Below, piece by piece: positions 36,806 to 45,588 of a stretch of DNA of 64,000 nt (positions are counted from its first letter, which is position 1; each line of letters opens with the position of its first letter). Where the stretch lies: NCBI RefSeq assembly GCF_900489465.1, contig NZ_UEFQ01000030.1, positions 101,176-165,175 of the forward strand. Reading direction: 5' to 3'. The DNA comes from Aequorivita sp. CIP111184. Its GTDB lineage: Bacteria > Bacteroidota > Bacteroidia > Flavobacteriales > Flavobacteriaceae. A program made the position numbers and the translations under genes. A model generated the notes under the pieces. The model had not been told where the DNA came from, ran no database searches, and saw only the letters and a program-made list of their open reading frames with translations.

Positions 36806-37465
36806 ATGGAAAAGCAAACTTTACTTTTAGAACATAATTATAGACCCGCTAAAAATTCTTCGGAAAATCCACCAGCTATAATAATGCTGCACGGTTTTGG
36901 GAGTGATGAAAACGATTTGTTTTCCTTCGCGAGCGAATTGCCTGAAAAATACGCTATCATTTCGTTAAAAGCACCCATCAGATTGGAACCTTACGGAAAT
37001 GCTTGGTACAACATTTATTTTGATAATTCCCAAGGAAAGTTCAGTGATGATGAGCAAGCTATCGCTTCACGAGAATTAGTGACGAAATGCATTGATGAAA
37101 TTGTTGAGAAATATAAAGTTGATGGCAATAATATTACACTTCTCGGTTTTAGCCAAGGCACTATTTTAGGTTTTGCCGTTGCATTGAGCTATCCTGAAAA
37201 AGTAAAAAATGTGATTGGTTTAAGCGGTTACATCAATGAAGAAATTTTAAAAGCTGGCTATTCTGAAAACGATTTCAGCAACCTCAATATATATACTTCC
37301 CACGGAAATGTTGATCAAGTAATTCCGGTGGAATGGGCTCGAAAAACACAGCCTTTTCTTAAAAAATTGAATATTGATTGTACTTATTCAGAATTTCCTG
37401 TTGGTCACGGCGTGGCACCACAAAATTTTCATGAATTAAAAAAATGGTTGGAAGAAAATGCTTAA
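36806..37465 (+). CDS. Alpha/beta hydrolase (phospholipase/carboxylesterase family)
   Basis: A 219-aa cytosolic serine hydrolase of the carboxylesterase/phospholipase type. LHGFGSDENDLFSFA (oxyanion region) is near residue 28, the nucleophile elbow GFSQGTILG near 114, the Asp in SHGNVDQVIP and the His in FPVGHGVAPQN. It has no signal peptide. The ATG at 36806 is only 6 bp after a TATTTTTG box, so the mRNA may be leaderless; the upstream in-frame start at 36797 overlaps that box and is rejected. Substrates are likely short acyl esters. Confidence 0.88.
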   Translation: MEKQTLLLEHNYRPAKNSSENPPAIIMLHGFGSDENDLFSFASELPEKYAIISLKAPIRLEPYGNAWYNIYFDNSQGKFSDDEQAIASRELVTKCIDEIVEKYKVDGNNITLLGFSQGTILGFAVALSYPEKVKNVIGLSGYINEEILKAGYSENDFSNLNIYTSHGNVDQVIPVEWARKTQPFLKKLNIDCTYSEFPVGHGVAPQNFHELKKWLEENA

Positions 37466-37470
37466 TAATT

Positions 37471-37965
37471 TTATTGAGGATATAAAAAAGAAGCAATTGT
37501 ATTTAAAACAAGCTCCTTTTTTTCATTGAAAGAGTATTCTAAAATCATTTCGCCCCAATACTTTCCGTCAGTAAAATCTGCCAATATCCATTTGTGATTT
37601 AGAAATTTCAACTTGTTGATTTTCATATCACCATTCATACCATCAAAAGGAACCAAAGGGTTGTTGCCTTTTTCAAAATTATATTCGTAGATGGCGTCGT
37701 AAACTGTAGCTTCTACGGCAGCTGCTTCAAAACCTTGATTTTCCAAATAAGTCATTGCGTTCTCATTTCCCTGCAGGGTAAAATAATCAAGATTTATAAT
37801 TTGGTTATTCAGTATTTCAATAGAATCGTTCTGTTTTTCAACTTTTACTCCAAGATTTTCAATTTTATTTTCTTGCGACTCAAAAATACTTTTTTCGTTC
37901 ATGTATTGATAAATGATAAAAAGTAAAGCGAAAAAAAACAGGTACATAAAAATTTTATTCCTCAT
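37471..37965 (-). CDS. Membrane-anchored protein of unknown function
   Basis: A 164-aa protein with one N-terminal hydrophobic anchor (MYLFFFALLFIIYQYMN), then a coiled-coil-like segment (NKIENLGVKVEKQNDSIEIL) and a globular part with WILADFTDGKYWGEMILEYSF. The ATG at 37965 is chosen; a TTG at 37971 overlaps the upstream stop. It directly follows the MBL-fold gene and is probably coupled to it. I do not recognise the family. Confidence 0.78.
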   Translation of the reverse strand: MRNKIFMYLFFFALLFIIYQYMNEKSIFESQENKIENLGVKVEKQNDSIEILNNQIINLDYFTLQGNENAMTYLENQGFEAAAVEATVYDAIYEYNFEKGNNPLVPFDGMNGDMKINKLKFLNHKWILADFTDGKYWGEMILEYSFNEKKELVLNTIASFLYPQ

Positions 37966-37967
37966 AA

Positions 37968-38744
37968 TCAAATTGTTATAGTGAGTGTGTCAAATGCCAA
38001 ATGCACGTTTTGTGGAAGTTTTTTCTCCACTTCCTCATGAAAGCCCATTATATGGCTAATGTGTGTAAAATATGTTGTTTCTGGTTTTACTTTTTGCACA
38101 AAATCAAGTGCTTCCGAAAGGTTGAAATGTGAATAGTGTTCCTCTTCACGGAGTGCATTAACCACCAAAACCTTGGTGCCTTTTATCTTTTCAATTTCTT
38201 TATCAGTAATGGTTTTCACATCTGTTAAATATGTAAAACCCTCTACTCGAAACCCTAAAACTGGAAGTTTATCGTGAAAAGCTTCAATTACAATTACTTC
38301 CTTCCCTCCTATTATAAAAGGTGTGTCTTTGTCTATTTCAATTTCTTCTACACTAGGCGCACCAGGATATTTGTTTACAGTTTCAAAAATATAGGCAAAC
38401 CGTTCATGCAATGATTTAAAAACGCGTTTATGAGCATAAAAAGGCATATTGCCCTGCATAAAGTTAAAAGGTCTAATATCATCTAATCCAGCTGTATGGT
38501 CGCTATGTTCATGAGTCAATAGAATTGCATCAACTCTTGAAACATTTTCGCGCAATATTTGCTGCCTAAAATCTGGGCCGCAATCTATTACACAAGTAAA
38601 ATCATCCCAACGCAATAAAACTGAAACTCTTAAACGTTTATCTTTTGGGTCTAAGCTTTTACAAACCGGGTGATTGCTACCTATTACAGGGATTCCCTGT
38701 GAAGTTCCAGTGCCGAGAAATGTAACGGTAAATGTTGAATCCAT
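37968..38744 (-). CDS. MBL-fold hydrolase, PhnP-like
   Basis: A 258-aa metallo-beta-lactamase-fold enzyme. It has LGTGTSQGIPVIGS at the start, CVIDCGPDFRQQ and the metal motif LLTHEHSDHTAGLDDIRPF. TYFTHISHIMGF supplies the later His. The layout matches PhnP/phosphodiesterase-type or lipoate-linked MBL proteins; the substrate is not clear. Zinc or manganese is expected. It is divergent from the gene at 38824, with 79 bp between. Confidence 0.9.
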   Translation of the reverse strand: MDSTFTVTFLGTGTSQGIPVIGSNHPVCKSLDPKDKRLRVSVLLRWDDFTCVIDCGPDFRQQILRENVSRVDAILLTHEHSDHTAGLDDIRPFNFMQGNMPFYAHKRVFKSLHERFAYIFETVNKYPGAPSVEEIEIDKDTPFIIGGKEVIVIEAFHDKLPVLGFRVEGFTYLTDVKTITDKEIEKIKGTKVLVVNALREEEHYSHFNLSEALDFVQKVKPETTYFTHISHIMGFHEEVEKKLPQNVHLAFDTLTITI

Positions 38745-38768
38745 TCTCGCAAAAATACTGGTATTTTT

Positions 38769-38798
38769 TTTGTTTACCTATTGTATTTGCTACCTTTG
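38769..38798 (+). promoter_or_regulatory. Promoter of the gene at 38824
   Basis: TTTG (38769-38772), an 18-bp spacer and TACCTTTG (38791-38798) match the Bacteroidota consensus at both elements. The start codon follows 25 bp later. This is among the best consensus matches seen in the window. Confidence 0.75.
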
Positions 38799-38823
38799 TT
38801 ATTAAGAAAAATAGAACGTTGCT

Positions 38824-40278
38824 ATGCCGGAAACCATATTAGGTGACAAGGAATTTGAAAACATTCCTTCCATAAAAAGTAAGGCTTTACGAATTAATCT
38901 GAACGAAAACATTTACGGCACCTTTGCCGAAATTGGAGCCGGGCAAGAAACCGTTCGTAATTTTTTTAGAGCTGGTGGTGCATCAGGAACTATCGCTAAA
39001 ACAATGTCTGCCTATGATAAAGATTTTAGCGATGCTATTTATGGCATTGAGGAAGACGGCAGATATGTAACCGAAGCACGATTAATAAAGATGCTTTCTC
39101 ATGAAATAAATTTGATTGAGGAACGTATTATCCGCCAAAAGCATCCAAATAAACTATTCTTCGCCTTCGCAAATACTGTGGCTACCATAGATTTTGCAAA
39201 ACAATACAAAGGCCACGGCTGGGTGGGTATTCGCTATCAAGTTGATCCAAAAGAAGCTTACAATGAAATAACCCTTCACGTTCGCTTTCACGAAAATGAT
39301 GCGCAATTGCAGCAAGTTACCTTGGGAATATTGGGCGTAAATCTAATTTATGGCGCTTATTACAAATATGATCAACCTAAAAAATTGCTCCGATATTTGT
39401 ACGATCATATTGATAAAGACAAGATTGAAATAGATACCATTAACTTTTCTGGTCCCCGTTTTAAAGATGTTGACAACCGTTTAATGAGTCTTCAGCTAAT
39501 TAAAAATGGAATGACAGATGCGGTTATGTTTGGTTCCGATGGCCATAACATTCTTCCTGCAAGAATACTTTATAAGAAAAATATACTAGCACTTCGCGGA
39601 AGCTTTAGACCTGTAACAAAGGTTAATATTGATATGTTTGAACGTTCTTATGAAATGTTTCTAGCAGAAAACAGGGTAGAAAAAGAGCGTACCGAAGTTA
39701 TTTTTGAAATCACACTTTCTAATCTTAGAGCTGAAGGAGAGATTGATGAAGAGGATTTTATGGACCGCGCAAAACTTCTTTGTTCGCTCGGGCATACAGT
39801 GATGATCTCTAATTTTCAGGAGTATTACAAACTTGTTGAATACTTCTCCCGCTATACAAAAATGCGTATGGGGCTTGCAATGGGAGTAAATAATTTGGTG
39901 GATATTTTTGATGAAAAATACTATCGTCATCTAAGTGGTGGAATTTTAGAGGCATTCGGTAAACTTTTCTTTAAAGATTTGAAAGTATATCTCTACCCAA
40001 TGAAAGATCCTGAAACGGGAGAATATACCAACAGTGAGAATCTTAAAGTACATCCACGTATGAAGGAACTATATAAGTTCTTTAAATACAATGGAAAAGT
40101 CGTAGATATTACAGATTACAATCCTAAAATTCTTGACATTTTTTCACGCGAAGTCCTTTCAAAAATAGAAAATGGTGACGAAGGTTGGGAAGAAATGCTT
40201 CCAGCTGGAGTTTCTGAAATTATAAAGAACAAGCACCTTTTCAATTATAAAGGAACGGCTGAAAAAGTAGATAATTAA
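38824..40278 (+). CDS. Large conserved soluble protein of unknown function
   Basis: A 484-aa cytosolic protein without signal peptide or membrane segment. Notable segments are IGAGQETVRNFFRAGGASGT (Gly-rich, about residues 35-57), GHGWVGIRYQVDP, VMFGSDGHNILPARILYKK and FRPVTKVNIDMFERSYEMF. The C-terminal half has EEDFMDRAKLLCSLGHTVMI and MRMGLAMGVNNLVDIF. I do not recognise the family with certainty; labels such as TonB-dependent receptor or nucleotide adenylyltransferase would not fit what I see. The strong promoter suggests steady expression. Its stop overlaps that of bcp (tail-to-tail). Confidence 0.85.
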   Translation: MPETILGDKEFENIPSIKSKALRINLNENIYGTFAEIGAGQETVRNFFRAGGASGTIAKTMSAYDKDFSDAIYGIEEDGRYVTEARLIKMLSHEINLIEERIIRQKHPNKLFFAFANTVATIDFAKQYKGHGWVGIRYQVDPKEAYNEITLHVRFHENDAQLQQVTLGILGVNLIYGAYYKYDQPKKLLRYLYDHIDKDKIEIDTINFSGPRFKDVDNRLMSLQLIKNGMTDAVMFGSDGHNILPARILYKKNILALRGSFRPVTKVNIDMFERSYEMFLAENRVEKERTEVIFEITLSNLRAEGEIDEEDFMDRAKLLCSLGHTVMISNFQEYYKLVEYFSRYTKMRMGLAMGVNNLVDIFDEKYYRHLSGGILEAFGKLFFKDLKVYLYPMKDPETGEYTNSENLKVHPRMKELYKFFKYNGKVVDITDYNPKILDIFSREVLSKIENGDEGWEEMLPAGVSEIIKNKHLFNYKGTAEKVDN

Positions 40279-40727
40279 TCTAATATTTGTGCAGCGTGAT
40301 CTTTGGTTTTTACCTTATCTATTACGTTTTCAATAATTCCCTTTTCGTTTATTAAGAAGGTTTTTCGGTGAATTCCGTCAAATTCTTTCCCCATAAACTT
40401 TTTTGGGCCCCAAACTCCAAAGGCATTGATTACTTCTTTATTTTCATCAGCTAAAAGCGGAAAAGGAAAATTGTATTTCTCTCTGAAGTTTTTTTGACGT
40501 TTTTCACTATCAGCACTTACGCCTAAAAGTTCATAACCTTCTTTTTGAAGTTCGCTATAATTATCCCGAAGATTGCAAGCTTCAGCGGTACAGCCGGGAG
40601 TACTTGCTTTAGGATAGAAAAAAACAATCCATTTTTTCCCTTTATAATCTGCTGATGAAATAGTATTTCCATCTTGATCATTCACTTTAAAATCTGGGGC
40701 TTTATCACCTGCCTTTAATGTTTTCAT
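40275..40727 (-). CDS. bcp: Thioredoxin-dependent peroxiredoxin Bcp
   Basis: A 150-aa atypical 2-Cys peroxiredoxin. The peroxidatic Cys is in KASTPGCTAEACNLRD, and the second Cys five residues later is the likely resolving Cys, as in E. coli Bcp. LGVSADSEKRQKNFREKYNF and FPLLADENKEVINAFGVWG are also standard. It removes peroxides in the cytosol using thioredoxin. It is divergent from nth with 29 bp between the starts. Confidence 0.96.
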   Translation of the reverse strand: MKTLKAGDKAPDFKVNDQDGNTISSADYKGKKWIVFFYPKASTPGCTAEACNLRDNYSELQKEGYELLGVSADSEKRQKNFREKYNFPFPLLADENKEVINAFGVWGPKKFMGKEFDGIHRKTFLINEKGIIENVIDKVKTKDHAAQILD

Positions 40728-40756
40728 TATCTTTATTTTTTATAAATGTACTTAAA

Positions 40757-41416
40757 ATGACCAAGCAAGAAAAGGTAACTTTCGTTATTGATACGTTAAA
40801 TAAATTATACCCGCAAGTTCCAATCCCGTTAGATCACAAAGACCCATACACATTATTGATTGCTGTTTTGCTTTCTGCCCAAAGTACAGATGTTAGAGTA
40901 AACAAGATTACACCACTTCTATTTCAAATAGCAGATAATCCGTACGATATGGTAAAACTTACTGTAGAGGAAATTAGAGAAATTATAAAACCAGTAGGGC
41001 TTTCCCCGATGAAATCAAAAGGAATTCACGGGCTTTCTGAAATTTTAATCAATAAATATAACGGACAAGTTCCAGCTGATTTTGAAGCTTTGGAATCTTT
41101 ACCGGCCGTTGGTCATAAAACTGCAAGTGTCGTTATGAGCCAAGCATTCAACATTGCTGCTTTTCCTGTGGATACGCATATTCACAGATTGATGTATCGA
41201 TGGGGTTTTACTAATGGTAAAAACGTAGTTCAGACTGAAAAGGATGCAAAGCGTTTGTTTCCGATAGATTTATGGAATACACTACATCTTCAAATTATAT
41301 GGTATGGAAGACATTATTCTCCCGCCCGAGGATGGGATTTGGAAAAGGATATTATTACCACAAATATTGGCAGAAAAACAGTTATCAATGACTATTTGAA
41401 AAAGAAAAAGCGGTAA
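40757..41416 (+). CDS. nth: Endonuclease III homologue without an Fe-S cluster
   Basis: A 219-aa HhH-GPD DNA glycosylase/AP lyase for oxidised pyrimidines. Catalytic residues are present: Lys in ESLPAVGHKTASVV (HhH) and Asp in AFPVDTHIHRLMYRWG. The C-terminal region where Nth has C-x6-C-x2-C-x5-C instead reads WYGRHYSPARGWDLEKD. The whole protein has no Cys, so it cannot hold the [4Fe-4S] cluster. The ATG at 40757 is preferred over an upstream start at 40718, which would overlap bcp. The fold probably stays intact without the cluster, as in cluster-free relatives. Confidence 0.93.
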   Translation: MTKQEKVTFVIDTLNKLYPQVPIPLDHKDPYTLLIAVLLSAQSTDVRVNKITPLLFQIADNPYDMVKLTVEEIREIIKPVGLSPMKSKGIHGLSEILINKYNGQVPADFEALESLPAVGHKTASVVMSQAFNIAAFPVDTHIHRLMYRWGFTNGKNVVQTEKDAKRLFPIDLWNTLHLQIIWYGRHYSPARGWDLEKDIITTNIGRKTVINDYLKKKKR

Positions 41417-41434
41417 GTTAAATTTTTGAGATTA

Positions 41435-41470
41435 GATAAAAAAAACCCCGAAAAGCTAATTCCAGGGTTT
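41435..41470 (-). terminator. Terminator of the 50-aa gene
   Basis: Short stem AAACCC / GGGTTT, followed on the minus strand by eight T. It lies just past the stop codon of the minus-strand gene at 41480-41632. It lacks a T-run on the plus strand. Confidence 0.6.
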
Positions 41471-41479
41471 CTCCAAAGT

Positions 41480-41632
41480 TTAGTTTAGAAGTGCTTCAAA
41501 CTTCATTTTATGGTAATCTATAACACTTAAAGCCATCGAATAATCCAGAAGAAATTTTATGGTTTCTTCTTTTGGAACAAGGTTTTTATTCACGTCGTCC
41601 ACCCGTGAGGTTTTAGAGTAAAATTTTTGCAT
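41480..41632 (-). CDS. Small 50-aa protein between nth and the ECF sigma gene
   Basis: Translated by hand, a 50-codon frame opens MQKFYSKTSRVDDVNKNLVP, then has a predicted helix with FLLDYSMALSVIDYHKM, and ends in FEALLN. The charge and hydrophobic spacing look like a real helical protein. I recall highly similar short proteins in other flavobacteria, which would make it conserved; this needs a database search. It lies 56 bp downstream of the ECF sigma gene on the same strand and is followed by a terminator. Its role is unknown. Confidence 0.7.
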   Translation of the reverse strand: MQKFYSKTSRVDDVNKNLVPKEETIKFLLDYSMALSVIDYHKMKFEALLN

Positions 41633-41688
41633 AAAGCGTTTTTTTGAGGTTTATTTTCAAATAACGCAACAAAAATTATTTTATTGTA

Positions 41689-42273
41689 TCAATTAGTTAA
41701 TATAATATTATGTTTATCAATCACTTTGCGTAAATTAATCAAGGCATATCGCATTCTTCCTAACGCAGTATTGATGCTAACGCCAGTTTGCTCACTTATT
41801 TCCTTGAAACTCATGTCTTTATAGATACGCATCATTAGAACCTCTTTTTGATCGTCTGGAAGTTCTTCAATTAGCCTCCTAACGTCATTTTCAACTTGCC
41901 CTTTAATAATTTGCTTTTCAATATTTAGCGCATTATCACTTAAGACTGAAAAGATATTAAAATCGTTATTGCTTTCAAATTTTGGCATTCGGTTATTTTT
42001 TCTGAAATGATCTATAACCAAATTATGGGCGATTCGCATTACCCAAGGAAGAAATTTACCTTCTTCATTGTATGCACCTCTTTTTAAGGTTTTAATAACC
42101 TTAATAAAAGTATCCTGAAAGACATCTTCAGCGACATCCCTATCAAAAACTTTAGAATAAATAAAACTGTAGATTCTTTGCTTGTGTCGAGTTATTAACT
42201 CGCTAAGTGCAGATTCATTTCCGTTCATATAAGCGCTTACTAGAAACGCGTCAGAGCTTGTGCTTTGCTTCAT
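41689..42273 (-). CDS. ECF-type RNA polymerase sigma factor
   Basis: A 194-aa sigma-70-family factor with only regions 2 and 4. Region 2 (about residues 20-95) has FIYSKVFDRDVAEDVFQDTF and LPWVMRIAHNLVIDHFRK. Region 4 (about 125-185) has LPDDQKEVLMMRIYKDMSF, a helix-turn-helix EISEQTGVSINTALGRMRYA. No anti-sigma factor gene is adjacent, which is unusual for ECF groups that are membrane-regulated. The small 50-aa gene follows downstream and a DNA-repair gene lies divergently. Confidence 0.93.
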   Translation of the reverse strand: MKQSTSSDAFLVSAYMNGNESALSELITRHKQRIYSFIYSKVFDRDVAEDVFQDTFIKVIKTLKRGAYNEEGKFLPWVMRIAHNLVIDHFRKNNRMPKFESNNDFNIFSVLSDNALNIEKQIIKGQVENDVRRLIEELPDDQKEVLMMRIYKDMSFKEISEQTGVSINTALGRMRYALINLRKVIDKHNIILTN

Positions 42274-42492
42274 ATCAATACTTTTTTTAAAAAATAAACA
42301 ACTATGGATTTGGTTGCTTAGTTAAAATGTTTATTTGTTAAAAGTAATGATCAGCTATAGGCAATATTTTTTTTATATGACGTTAAGAGCCGTAAATATA
42401 ACAACAAAGAAATAACAAATGCAAAAAAAAGGTTAAAATTTTCATTAAAAAATAATAATAAGCTCTAAGGTGCATTGCTTAATTCGATATAG

Positions 42493-42500
42493 TATCTTTG
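42493..42500 (+). promoter_or_regulatory. -7 box of uvrA, fixing its start
   Basis: TATCTTTG is an exact TAnnTTTG match. A TTG lies 15 bp upstream (42475-42477), slightly closer than usual. The frame is open upstream of it (to 42470), but starts there would precede the transcript, so uvrA must start later. Confidence 0.65.
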
Positions 42501-42529
42501 CAAAAAGCTATAAAAAAGGAAAAAAGAAA

Positions 42530-45307
42530 TTGAATACGGAAACGATAGACACAAAAAAAAACATCCTAATACAGGGTGCCAAACTACACAATCTTAAAAA
42601 CATTTCGGTTGCCATACCACGCAATAAATTGGTGGTTATAACCGGACTTTCTGGTAGCGGAAAATCAAGTTTGGCATTTGACACACTTTATGCAGAAGGC
42701 CAGCGCCGTTATGTTGAAAGCCTTTCCAGTTATGCCCGACAATTTTTAGGAAGACTGGATAAGCCAAAGGTTGATTCAATAAAGGGAATTTCACCAGCCA
42801 TTGCAATCGAGCAAAAAGTGAACGCCACAAACCCAAGATCAACCGTGGGTACATCTACTGAAATTTATGATTATTTGAAACTTCTTTTCACACGAATTGG
42901 GAAAACAATTTCTCCTATTTCTGGTAAAGAAGTTAAAAAAGATACCACCACAGATGTTATAAATTTCATAAAAAAAATTTCTGAAGGTGAAAAAGTGCTC
43001 CTTCTCGCCCCTATCCATTTGGAAGAAGGACGAACTATGGAAAACAAAATACAAGCACTTGCTCAACAAGGCTATTCCAGAATTAAAATTAAAGATGAAG
43101 TTTTACGTATAGATGAATTAAATGCGAAGTCTTTTCCGAAAAAAATTAACTTAGTTATTGATCGAATCATTACAAAGGATGATGAAGATTTTTATAACCG
43201 TCTTGCCGATGCTATTGAAATAGCCTTTTTTGAAGGCAAAGGAGAATTATATATTGAGGAACTCTCTTCAAAAAAAACTACAGAGTTTAACAACCGCTTT
43301 GAAGTGGATGGAATGGTCTTTTTAGAACCGAACGTGCATCTTTTTAGCTTTAACAATCCATACGGTGCTTGCCCAACCTGCGAAGGCTATGGCAATGTAA
43401 TTGGTGTTGATGAGGATTTGGTTATTCCAAACACAGCTTTATCAATCTACGAAAATGCAATATTTCCTTGGCGTGGCGAAAGTATGAGTTGGTATCGGGA
43501 TCAGTTAGTTAACAGTGCCTATAAATTTGATTTCCCTATTCATAAACCTTGGTTTCAACTTACCGAAGAACAAAAACAATTGGTTTGGAACGGCAATAAA
43601 CATTTTGAAGGCTTAACTTCTTTCTTTTCCTATTTGGAATCGAAAAGTTATAAAATTCAAAATCGTGTGATGCTTTCGCGCTACCGAGGAAAAACCAAAT
43701 GTACTACCTGTAATGGAAAACGTTTACGTCCTGAAGCCGGATACGTAAAAATAAATGGTACAGCAATTCAGGAACTTGTAGAACTGCCGTTAGACAAAGC
43801 AGCTGAATTCTTCAAAAATCTGAAACTCTCCGTCTATGATGAAAAAGTTGCAAAAAGACTCTTGTTGGAAATAAACAATCGATTGAGGTTTTTGCAAGAC
43901 GTTGGTCTGGGCTATCTAACACTTAATAGAATGTCGAATACACTTTCAGGCGGAGAATCGCAGCGAATCAATTTGGCTACCTCTCTGGGAAGTAGCCTTG
44001 TTGGCTCTATGTATATTTTAGATGAACCAAGCATCGGACTTCATCCAAAAGACACCGAAAGACTTATTGTGGTTTTAAAATCCCTCCGCGATCTAGGAAA
44101 TACCGTCATTGTGGTGGAGCATGATGAAGATATAATGAAAGCCGCTGATGAAATTATAGATATTGGACCAGAGGCTGGGACTTTTGGTGGCGAGGTGGTC
44201 GCACAAGGGGATTATGCTGCAATACTGAAGTCAGATTCACTGACTGCTAAATATTTGAACGGGGAAATGGAAATTGAAGTACCCAAAAAACGGCGTATTT
44301 CAAAAAACAAAGTCACTATTACAGGTGCTAGACAAAACAACTTAAAAAATATTGATGTCACTTTTCCTCTTAATATTTTCACCGCAGTTACAGGTGTTTC
44401 CGGCAGTGGGAAAAGTACGTTAGTTAAGAAAATTTTATACCCCGCCCTATCTCGTGAAATTGGAGGTTATGGAGAAAAGCCTGGCCAATTTTCTGAAATA
44501 AAGGGAGATTTTGATACAATAAAAAGTATCGAGTTTATTGATCAAAACCCCATTGGACGTTCCAGCCGAAGTAATCCTGTAACATATATTAAAGCGTATG
44601 ACGATATTCGGAATTTGTATGCTTCACAAAAACTTTCGGACATTCGTGGATACAAAGCGAAACACTTTTCTTTCAACGTAGATGGCGGCCGCTGCGAAAC
44701 CTGTAAAGGTGAAGGTGAAGTTACTATTGAAATGCAATTTATGGCCGATGTGCATTTAATTTGCGATGTATGCAACGGCAAACGTTTCAAAAAAGAAGTT
44801 TTGGAAGTAACTTTTCAAAATAAAAACATTGATGATATCCTCACGATGACAGTAGATGACGCTGTTGCATTTTTTGGAGAGTACAAGCAAGATAAAATAG
44901 CGGCAAAATTACAACCATTGCAGGATGTGGGACTTGGTTACGTTCAATTGGGACAAAGTTCCTCCACCCTTTCTGGAGGTGAAGCACAGCGTATCAAGCT
45001 TGCATCGTTTTTAGTAAAAGGAACTTCAAAAGAAAAGACTGTTTTCATTTTTGATGAACCCACTACGGGACTTCATTTTCACGACATTAAAAAATTGTTA
45101 GCTTCTTTTTATGCTTTATTGGATAGAGGTCATACGGTGATTGTAGTTGAGCATAACTTAGATTTGATTAAATGTGCAGACTATATTATAGATCTTGGTC
45201 CAGAAGGTGGTGAAAACGGTGGGCATGTTGTTGCCGAAGGTACTCCGGAAGAAGTTGTAAAAAGTAAAAAATCATTTACCGCTACCTATTTAAATGAAAA
45301 ACTTTAA
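42530..45307 (+). CDS. uvrA: Excinuclease ABC subunit A
   Basis: A 925-aa ATPase that finds helix-distorting lesions with UvrB in nucleotide excision repair. It has two ABC modules: Walker [21 protein letters not shown] (near residue 38) and [15 protein letters not shown] (near 625), and signatures [13 protein letters not shown] and [13 protein letters not shown]. Zinc-binding CxxC pairs are [23 protein letters not shown] and CDVCNGK. The start is set at a TTG (42530), because the promoter -7 box lies inside the upstream extension; the protein then begins [11 protein letters not shown], as its relatives do. Confidence 0.95.
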   Translation: MNTETIDTKKNILIQGAKLHNLKNISVAIPRNKLVVITGLSGSGKSSLAFDTLYAEGQRRYVESLSSYARQFLGRLDKPKVDSIKGISPAIAIEQKVNATNPRSTVGTSTEIYDYLKLLFTRIGKTISPISGKEVKKDTTTDVINFIKKISEGEKVLLLAPIHLEEGRTMENKIQALAQQGYSRIKIKDEVLRIDELNAKSFPKKINLVIDRIITKDDEDFYNRLADAIEIAFFEGKGELYIEELSSKKTTEFNNRFEVDGMVFLEPNVHLFSFNNPYGACPTCEGYGNVIGVDEDLVIPNTALSIYENAIFPWRGESMSWYRDQLVNSAYKFDFPIHKPWFQLTEEQKQLVWNGNKHFEGLTSFFSYLESKSYKIQNRVMLSRYRGKTKCTTCNGKRLRPEAGYVKINGTAIQELVELPLDKAAEFFKNLKLSVYDEKVAKRLLLEINNRLRFLQDVGLGYLTLNRMSNTLSGGESQRINLATSLGSSLVGSMYILDEPSIGLHPKDTERLIVVLKSLRDLGNTVIVVEHDEDIMKAADEIIDIGPEAGTFGGEVVAQGDYAAILKSDSLTAKYLNGEMEIEVPKKRRISKNKVTITGARQNNLKNIDVTFPLNIFTAVTGVSGSGKSTLVKKILYPALSREIGGYGEKPGQFSEIKGDFDTIKSIEFIDQNPIGRSSRSNPVTYIKAYDDIRNLYASQKLSDIRGYKAKHFSFNVDGGRCETCKGEGEVTIEMQFMADVHLICDVCNGKRFKKEVLEVTFQNKNIDDILTMTVDDAVAFFGEYKQDKIAAKLQPLQDVGLGYVQLGQSSSTLSGGEAQRIKLASFLVKGTSKEKTVFIFDEPTTGLHFHDIKKLLASFYALLDRGHTVIVVEHNLDLIKCADYIIDLGPEGGENGGHVVAEGTPEEVVKSKKSFTATYLNEKL

Positions 45308-45323
45308 GAGATTATAAATTTTT

Positions 45324-45339
45324 TTGGCACAATAATTGA
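45324..45339 (+). promoter_or_regulatory. Sigma-54-like promoter sequence with no ORF behind it
   Basis: TTGGCAC-AATAA-TTGA keeps the -24 GG and the 10-bp spacing to the -12 position, with GA in place of GC (one mismatch to TGGCAC-N5-TTGC). It lies 17 bp after the uvrA stop. RpoN control is an inference. Confidence 0.4.
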
Positions 45340-45349
45340 AAACTGTTAA

Positions 45350-45430
45350 TTGAAAAATAAGATTTTAGTTTTTTGGTTGGTTAGTTTTTAAAATCCGTTG
45401 AAGTGTTTACCACTTCAACGGATTTTTTAT
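45350..45430 (+). ncRNA. Candidate small RNA between uvrA and the exported gene
   Basis: From the expected start about 11 nt after the sigma-54-like -12 position, a transcript of about 75 nt would end in a strong terminator (45390-45426). No ORF of useful size lies in it. It includes TAGTTTTTTGGTTGGTT at 45366-45382, repeated before the terminator of the next gene (46741-46757). It could also be just the 3' region of uvrA mRNA. Confidence 0.35.
45390..45426 (+). terminator. Strong terminator after uvrA / candidate sRNA
   Basis: A perfect 16-bp stem AAAATCCGTTGAAGTG / CACTTCAACGGATTTT with a 5-nt loop, then a T-run. Confidence 0.93.
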
Positions 45431-45504
45431 TTAATAGCTTTTCAAAATAGCTGTAGTTTTTGTTAAATTCTACAAATACTACTGAAAATCAAACACTTAA
45501 AAAC

Positions 45505-45520
45505 TTGGCACGGTCGTTGG
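45505..45520 (+). promoter_or_regulatory. Sigma-54-like promoter of the exported protein gene
   Basis: TTGGCACG-GTCG-TTGG matches the -24/-12 consensus TGGCACG-N4-TTGC except the last base (GG for GC). The spacing is exact. Transcription should begin near 45531, giving a leader of about 58 nt to the ATG at 45589. No TAnnTTTG box lies in this gap. Confidence 0.5.
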
Positions 45521-45588
45521 TTGTTTATAATCGTACCCAGCTTACCAAAAAATTTAAAGCAGTACGAACCTCTTAAATTTTGAAACTT

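Noticed and set aside
38824..40278. Labels of TonB receptor or nucleotide adenylyltransferase for the unknown protein
   Set aside because: No signal peptide, plug, barrel or nucleotidyl-transferase HxGH motif is visible.
42470..42529. Upstream start of uvrA
   Set aside because: The promoter -7 box is inside this stretch.
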